Source of the DNA: Leuctra nigra
Lineage: Eukaryota; Arthropoda; Insecta; Plecoptera; Leuctridae
Reading direction: 5' to 3'
NCBI GenBank assembly: GCA_934045905.1
Contig: OW203769.1
Location: 27,702,817-27,766,816, forward strand
DNA length: 64,000 nt
Part shown: positions 58,009 to 64,000 of the stretch, one piece after another
How the letters are laid out: each line of letters opens with the position of its first letter
Numbering within the stretch: position 1 is the stretch's first letter
Position numbers and translations under genes: made by a program
The notes under the pieces: model-generated
Seen by the model: only the letters and a program-made list of their open reading frames with translations
Databases searched by the model: none
Told to the model about the DNA's origin: nothing

Positions 58009-58223
58009 CAGAGGTATAAGGGCGGAAGTCCATTTTCTCGATTCTGCGTCACATACTTTTGTGATTATGTAATCAAGCTCTGTCAATTGCCAATGTCGAT
58101 AAATACTATTCTCTGACAAAATAACTCATGTCACCATCACAAATATGATTGGATGAAGACAGAATATGGTTTTTGAGCTCACTTAAAGAATCATTGAAAT
58201 TGACTTCCGGCCTTCTACCTCTG
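58009..58223 (-). repeat. M-family MITE, copy 3
   Basis: Read in reverse it has CAGAGGTAGAAGGCCGGAAG at one end and the inverted match GGCGGAAGTCCATTTTC at the other. The interior (GTCTTCATCCAATCATATTTG, GTGACATGAGTTATTTTG) matches copy 2. Confidence 0.75.
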
Positions 58224-59049
58224 AAGTAAAGATTTTGATTCATTGTCCCGTGTAAATCAAAAGCACGATTTACACGGTTACATTTATTGAACAACTTCTG
58301 TGTCACAGTCTTTGTCACAGTCTTTGTCACATTTCTTGAAGGAAATTAGAACATATGTTTTAAGTTCTGTGACAGAAAGTTGCTTCGTGTAAATGCAAAA
58401 TTGTGTGAAAACTGGGAAGTTGACACAGAAGTTGTTGAAGAAATTGTACCGTGTAAATCGAGCTTAAGCGTATAGAATATGAGTCCAGGTGCTAGGACCT
58501 GGTTGATAGGACCTTATTGCATTATCCTCTAAGGTCGATTTTCTAGTATTTTAGTTTCGTGATTAGGATGAAATTCCATCAGGATACATTGAGGCGATTG
58601 AACTTCATGTAAGAGAAGTATCGAGCAATTTCAGGCAAGACGTTGTTTTTATCACTAAAATGATGCTACAGCAGGAGAAGAGAAAGTTCCCTGCCTGGTC
58701 GCTGACAGTGTTGCCAAACACTCTGCGCCTCCATGATGTATGGCCGCTCCCCGAGGAGTCGCTGTCATCTTGCAACGCCGCCTCTCATCAGACCAACTCT
58801 CTGGATCATTTCCAGGCAGGAGATGGCTTCGGAACATCTCGGGGATCGAACCCAATAACTGACCTGTGACAGGAGTGTGTAGAGAGGCGGCTGTTACCAG
58901 AGGAACTTCTACACGATTCTCTCAAATGTTTGTTTTACGTGGAATATGTTGTAGTACTAATCACTTCATGTCTATAAGCTCCGTCCTAAGACTTATCAAT
59001 GTATCGTCTGCCTTTTGTCAAGATCGTTTTTGATATGAGATAGATTCAC
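58224..59049. other. No gene seen
   Basis: GGGATCGAACCCAATAAC at about 58845-58862 looks like a tRNA-like B box and may be a SINE scrap. No exon was recognised. Confidence 0.35.
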
Positions 59050-59766
59050 ATGGCAGGATCATGGCAGGGACATGGCAGGGACATGGCAGGATCATGGCAG
59101 GATCATGGCAGGGACTTGGCAAGATCATGGCAGGGACATGGCAGGATCATGGCAGAAACATGGCAAGGACATGGCAGGATCATGGCAGAAACATGGCAGG
59201 GACATGGCAGGGTCATGGCAGGGTCATGGCAGGATCATGGCAAGATCATGGCAGGGACATGGCAGGATCATGGCAGGATCATGGGAGGGACATGGCAAGA
59301 TCATGGCAGGGACATGGCAGGATCATGGCAGGATCATGGCAGGATCATGGCACGGACATGGCAGGATCATGGCAGGATCATGGCAGGGACTTGGCAAGAT
59401 GATGGCAGGGACATGGCAGGATCATGGCAGAAACATGGCAAGGACATGGCAGGATCATGGCAGAAACATGGCAGGGACATGGCAGGGTCATGGCAGGGTC
59501 ATGGCAGGATCATGGCAAGATCATGGCAGGGACATGGCAGGATCATGGCAGGATCATGGGAGGGACATGGCAAGATCATGGCAGGGACATGGCAGGATCA
59601 TGGCAGGATCATAGCAGGATCATGGCAAGATCATGGCAGGGACATGGCAGGATCATGGGAGGGACATGGCAAGATCATGGCAGGGACATGGCAAGGACAT
59701 GGCAGGATCATGGCAAGGATATGGCAGGGACATGGCAGGGACATGGCAGGATCATGGCAGGGACAT
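59050..59766. repeat. Tandem array, 11-bp unit ATGGCAGGATC/ATGGCAGGGAC, about 65 copies
   Basis: Two main unit types alternate, with minor forms (ATGGCAGAAAC, ATGGCAAGATC, ATGGGAGGGAC, TTGGCAAGATC). A block of about 200 bp starting at GGGACTTGGC (59111) recurs at 59386, exactly 275 bp or 25 units later. The array thus grew by segmental duplication as well as slippage. The plus strand is open in all three frames (for example 59050-59778, repeating MAGSWQ-HGRD); I do not call this coding. Confidence 0.97.
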
Positions 59767-60384
59767 TGCAAGAGATGAACGTTCCCGGAATGTTTTTGTA
59801 AATGTGCAACTTATTTAGTGAAGGATTTATGTTTTAGTGGAAGGATCGTTTTTGGGGCTTTTACATACATAGAATGAATATGGAGCGTAGAAATGACCAA
59901 AGAGAGCCAAGTGTGGTAGATTGAGGGTTTGGTGAAAAGGTTAAAAACTGAATCAGTAGTCCTAATATTACCTTGAAGTGTAGCTATCGCACATAGAGCC
60001 CCCCCCCCCCCCCGGCACCCGCGGGTTAATGATTGGCAAATCATGTTGTTTCTTCCCTACGGTTTCTCTCTGCTGGAATTGCATTCTGTTTCAAATGAAA
60101 TCTGCATTCGAACTTCGACATCCCATCAGTTTTAAATCGAATTCATCTGCCGCGGGTTGGAACGACAAGAAACCAGCACGTGGCTGCAATTGCATGATGA
60201 CGCATTGACTTATAATCAACTCATAACATTGCCGAGTGGAATTGACGTATTGTTGTATGAACATGATGTTTACGTATGAGCTTTGCCTGTAATACGTGAT
60301 AGTGCAGTATACTGAGGTGTTGCGGAGTTCATGTTTCAGGAAATACTTACATGCTTCTTTGAATTAGCCCTTTTTAATTTTGCG
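59767..60384. other. No gene seen; 15-C tract
   Basis: A C run lies at 59999-60013. No exon was recognised. Confidence 0.4.
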
Positions 60385-60455
60385 TTGTGTCTTGTTAAAT
60401 AGGCAACGGTTATTCAACAAAACCGCGCAAAACTATGCTATTTCGGATGCGATTG
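60385..60455 (-). repeat. K-family fragment
   Basis: GTTATTCAACAAAACCGCGC, then AAAACTATGCTATTTCGGAT and GCGATTGGAGAC match the middle of the K element. Confidence 0.65.
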
Positions 60456-60639
60456 GAGACTAAACCTATACATGCTCGAAGGACCAAATCCGTGAACCAA
60501 TTGATTTAAAATTGTGCAAGTGTGTTGTTCAAGTATTAACTTAGGACTAAAGGCCGAAGCACAATTGACGCAGACGGACGACGCGGACGGACAACGGAAA
60601 CGGATACGATGTTTAGGGTTGACAAATTCACTCTGCACA

Positions 60640-60810
60640 GTAAAAAGTGGTAGCTGTTTCGGAACAATGAGCCAAAATGAGCTATAGCCCAAAATGAGCT
60701 ACTTTACCGATTTGGCATACAAATTGCTACGCTAAATTGGCATTTTTTAAAAACAGGAATGCATGTCGCCGTTTTAGATATAGCGCGTTTCAAAATGGGC
60801 CATGGTAATA
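60640..60810. repeat. Repeat with GAGCCAAAATGAGCT motifs, left copy
   Basis: GAGCCAAAATGAGCT (60669-60683) and GCCCAAAATGAGCT (60687-60700), then AATTGGCATTTTTT. The inverse form is at 63749-63763 and 63835-63849, with similar flanks (CAATTTGATGC, CTGAAATAGCT). The two blocks face each other across the CENP-P-like remnant. Confidence 0.5.
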
Positions 60811-60969
60811 AGCTATTTCAGTCAATTGAATTTAAATGATATTTATATCTGCGCCAAAATAGTAAAAAGTTTCGTCGTTTTGGCTTCATTGGATCACGCA
60901 TGTATTAGATGTGGCTCGAAATGGCAAAATGATGTCCAAAATAGCGCAAGTCAACTCCTATTTTTAAAT

Positions 60970-61116
60970 TTGACCGTTACCGCGCCCGCCCCACTGCCGC
61001 CTTGTTGAGCAAAGCAACGCGCAAGTCGTCACTCGTCAGTCGCGTCACGTCAGTGTAGTCAGCTGTGTTTATATTTCAGTTACAACGCTGGACATTATGT
61101 GGAAGAACGAAGAATT
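60970..61116 (+). promoter_or_regulatory. Possible promoter and first exon of the CENP-P-like gene
   Basis: GC-rich sequence with several CRE-like half sites (GTCGTCACTCG, CGCGTCACGTCAG) precedes a short exon. That exon ends GAAGAATT|GTACGT, with the cut after 61116. Spliced to 61587, the ATG at 61097 would give only a seven-codon upstream ORF. Inferred from composition, donor and position. Confidence 0.3.
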
Positions 61117-62390
61117 GTACGTAATATCTTATAAAAGGCAAGTAATAATGTTGCAAATGTTTATGCATGATGTTCCTTATAATACCTCTTGTAAAATAAA
61201 GTAGCTATCAATACAATTTCGTACCTACCTAGGTACCTACTTGTTGGTCTCAACATGAAAAACTCTAACCTATTCATGTGTGCTGTGTTGATCCACAAGT
61301 TACAACACATTATTACACATACCTACACGATAAACCAACACTATACACTACATATGCTGAATTAAGATAGGTCCTAGTACCTGTAGAAACTACCTAGACC
61401 AAGTCACATGAGTGAGTGTCATAGGTAATGTCATTGTTCATTCTTTAGCACTCATCTCTGTGATTTCCGATTTTGTTTGATAAGTTACGTATGTACGTAA
61501 GTAGTACTACTACTAATGTGGATTTTAAGGGCGAGCATTTAGTGTTTTAATTCAACACAAAGTGAGTATTTTATTTTATTTTCCAGATAACATTGGCAAC
61601 TTGAACCAAGAGAACATGACATGGAAGAAGAAAATGTTCAGCACACAATTTCTGTTACCGATACAGAATTGAACGATTCCGATGCCTTGAAGTTAATGCA
61701 GTAAGAGGGCAACGACGCTCGAGCTCGACGTGTTGATGAACGAAAGCAGTAAGACAATGAAACGTCAAAAAGAAGTGACTGGTATAGTCTCCTTCATGTC
61801 GACAATTACCGGCATTGAAATTCATAGAACTGGTAAGCAAACAATATGAAGCAAATATGATTAACAAAACTCGGTTTGCCATAATTAACTCGCAATATGA
61901 TCTAAAATTGTTTTTTTCTACTTTCAGCATGTAGGTATCTGGGAATTTTCTCGAGTGGTAGCTGTTTCTGAATCTTCTCTTTTGTCATCGAGGGCAGGCC
62001 GGGAATTGTAGTCTACATAACAGAGCATGCGGCACACAAGATTGATGAATACTTCTTCACAGGTATTATTGCAATCAAACCAATACCTAATAGTTTCTAC
62101 ATAATTATAATGTAATTTTGTAAGGCAATAATTTTAAATTAAGGACAAAAATATGTTGAAAGGTTATGGGAGAATTTTAACTCCCAGATTAAAATGGGAG
62201 ATAAATACCCCTCACACAATTTTCCATCTTTTATAGGTAGCTTAGGTAACTATTCTTTTTTAATTTGAAGTCCCTAGTACTATGAAAGTACACTCAACAC
62301 TCGACTCAAAAAATTGAGCTGTGAACAAATTTTTGTAATAACAAGCTTTGATTGGTATGGAAAGCTTGTTATTTTATTTGTATCATTGAA

Positions 62391-62520
62391 ATGAGAGGTC
62401 ACCTACTAGAGTGAGACAAGAAGATCGCTTGTACTCACTTCTGAGTTCTGATGATGCGATCTAACATTCAGTCAATCAGATTTATTGAACAATCAATTTT
62501 AGTTGTACCAAAAGTACCTA
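62391..62520 (+). repeat. R-family diverged copy inside an intron of the CENP-P-like remnant
   Basis: GAGAGGTCACCTACTAGAG, GTGAGACAAGAAGATCGC and TTTTAGTTGTACC match 1638-1754. Confidence 0.6.
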
Positions 62521-62523
62521 CTA

Positions 62524-62742
62524 GGTACACTCGACAATTATTCATAAAACGGTATTTGAACGAAACAGATTGGCTGCTGGTCAGGTTCATTGACAATCAA
62601 TAATTGCTATTATCAATGAAATCAGAGCTCACATACTAGAGGTAGATGACCAGTAAGTATAAACTTCATCAGATGATGCCATCACATTTTTTCAGACAAT
62701 CCATTTCTTTCAAATACCGTTTTATGAATTGTCGAGTGTACC
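62524..62742. mobile_element. R-family MITE with TA duplication (219 bp)
   Basis: The ends are GGTACACTCGACAATT and AATTGTCGAGTGTACC, followed inward by CATAAAACGGTATTTGAA and its inverse. TA flanks both sides (62522-62523, 62743-62744), the Tc1/mariner pattern. It directly follows the diverged relative at 62391. Confidence 0.8.
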
Positions 62743-63739
62743 TATAATAGGTATATAATTTTTTGTCTTACCAAAACCAACAAGTCTTTCAATTAGATCC
62801 TACTACCTACATGTAGTCAAGATTATATTTATAAATGTTGGTCATTTTACTTTTCATACCTACCTACCTATTTGTTCAATTTTCTTCTCTCTTAGGGCCT
62901 ACCTAATTCATTTTTTCTTGACTGTTTTCATAATTTTATAATTTTAGTACACCCACATTACTGACTTGATTAAAGACCAGTTTTTCAATAGGTAGGTACT
63001 CTGCTAAAGCCAATATTAAGTATAAATGGTCAATCAAGTAATGCCGGTTGTTGCCATGGCAATTAGGTAGTCCTGATCAACTGTTTAAAATCTTGCATCT
63101 AGTAACCTACCTATTGAAAAACTAATGTCTATAAAAATTAAAATTATATGGTTATATTTATAATTATATTAAAAGAAATGCTCTTTTTGAAACATAGCGT
63201 CTGTTCCAGAGGAACACCCGACTGTTCGCTGCGACTCTTACGGCAACAAACCTCCTCGACTCAAGACATCGGAGCCAATTGCCGGATTATCGTTCTTCTG
63301 GTCAGTCGACACAGTGCCGTTCCCGTTGTTCAGTGCGAAAGACCCCGTCGAGGCTCGAATTCCGTTTTATTAAATTCTGTTGATGTTTTACTGAATTCTG
63401 TCTATCGGTATATTGACTATTTAATAACTTGTCCTGGGGAATACAAAAGGCTCTATCCTTTTGCGTCAAAGTAATAGTAAACTGTGGGTGTTCCGTGTGA
63501 ATTTCGGTTTACGTTGTCATTGCGAATCAAGGAAGTTACCATTGGTGCGAATCTAGACAATGTTTTGAACTAATATAACTTGAAATGTGGATATTCTAAT
63601 CATTATAGTTGTTGGTTATAAGAATGCATTCCTCAAACTATTCCAATTATCTAATAAATGTTTTATTTACCTATTTTATATTATTGTATATATATTTTTC
63701 CCCTCCACCCCCTCTCTTCACCCCACCCACCACACAAAA

Positions 63740-64000
63740 TGCAGGAGTAGCTCATTTTGGCTCTTACAGGTGCCAATTTGATGCAATAATGGTGTTCTGA
63801 AATAGCTCTAGGTCGAACCATTTTGGTATTGTATAGCTCATTTTGGCTCTCAATTTATGCACCAAAACGGGTTTACTGCGCGCCAATACAGTACTGCTTG
63901 GGAAGCAAGGTTAGCCAATTCCGGCTCAGTGAGCATAAACCAGTGCGCTATTTTAGGAATTTCAAATGCTGTAATAGCTTTTTAGCTCCTATTTTGCTGC
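63740..64000. repeat. Repeat with AGCTCATTTTGGCTC motifs, right copy, runs off the window
   Basis: AGCTCATTTTGGCTC at 63749-63763 and 63835-63849, with AAATAGCTC and AATAGCTTTTTAGCTCC nearby. Inverted with respect to 60640-60810. Confidence 0.5.

Larger units (their letters stand above)
61621..63373 (+). pseudogene. CENP-P-like kinetochore protein remnant, several exons, one in-frame stop
   Basis: Proposed exons, joined by GT-AG introns with consistent phase, are 61587-61700 (acceptor TTTTCCAG, coding from ATG 61621, MEEENVQHT), 61750-61832, 61928-62062 and 63210-63373. The first intron is only 49 bp. The diagnostic part is in exon 2: a charged helix followed by VSFMSTITGIEIHRT. I recall this as close to the start of the first RWD domain of vertebrate CENP-P (F-[LM]-S-T-[LI]-T-G-I). 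Exon 3 continues with SGSCF, a stop (TGA, 61969-61971), then FSFVIEG and HAAHKIDEYFF, which fit later strands and the helix of an RWD domain. The last exon has AGLSFFWSVDT and stops at 63371. CENP-P acts with CENP-O, Q, U and R in the inner kinetochore. The product (about 153 codons) is much shorter than the vertebrate protein, so exons are missing or unseen, and the stop argues for a pseudogene or a sequence error. Confidence 0.4.

Noticed and set aside
59050..59778. A 242-codon Trp/Gly/His-rich frame
   Set aside because: It is the 11-bp array, which is open in all three forward frames.
62937..62994. An extra exon of the CENP-P-like remnant (acceptor before TACACCCACATT, donor AATAG|GTAGGT)
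   Set aside because: Its open frame needs entry in phase 0, but the preceding proposed exon ends in phase 1, which would give an immediate stop.

Overview
This is a stretch of animal nuclear genome, most likely from an insect. The evidence is a spliced gene with GT-AG introns, tRNA-derived SINE fragments, Helitron-type, hAT-type and MITE elements, satellite arrays and very low gene density on an AT-rich background. The SINE body (a CTGAGGGTTTTC block, then a TAATAGGCCA block, then CATC-rich sequence) recalls SINEs I remember from hemimetabolous insects, so a hemipteran is a guess only. There are no rRNA genes, complete tRNA genes, CRISPR arrays or bacterial operons. Almost all the long open frames are side effects of tandem arrays and are not genes.

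Left part (1-20300): one possible non-coding first exon; a degenerate minus-strand Helitron-like copy split by a hAT-like MITE with a perfect 8-bp target duplication; a second, inverted copy of that MITE; a 68-bp array; a 66-bp array; a palindromic MITE; a very uniform 137-bp satellite; and a 687-bp T-rich element bounded by terminal inverted repeats and a perfect 8-bp duplication. Middle (20300-45700): a 25-bp repeat, a 46-bp array with strong Z-DNA potential, several Helitron-like copies, a pair of CRE sites, and a 2.8-kb GATA-rich 33-bp array whose unit resembles half of the 66-bp unit.

Right part (45700-64000): a longer Helitron-like element (49202-51297) with a small basic ORF; a promoter-like cluster of CCAAT, TATA and CRE boxes; a two-exon SAP-SWIM-YqaJ gene on the minus strand, broken by a frameshift in the nuclease domain; an 11-bp array; and, near the right edge, a multi-exon remnant that resembles the kinetochore protein CENP-P, with one in-frame stop.

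The genes do not form an operon or pathway. The main organising theme is one Helitron family with about ten copies here. It has the same 3' hairpin and CTAG end, a T host base after nearly every end, and an asymmetric inverted repeat. Around it are at least four MITE families and eight tandem arrays that together fill roughly a sixth of the window.
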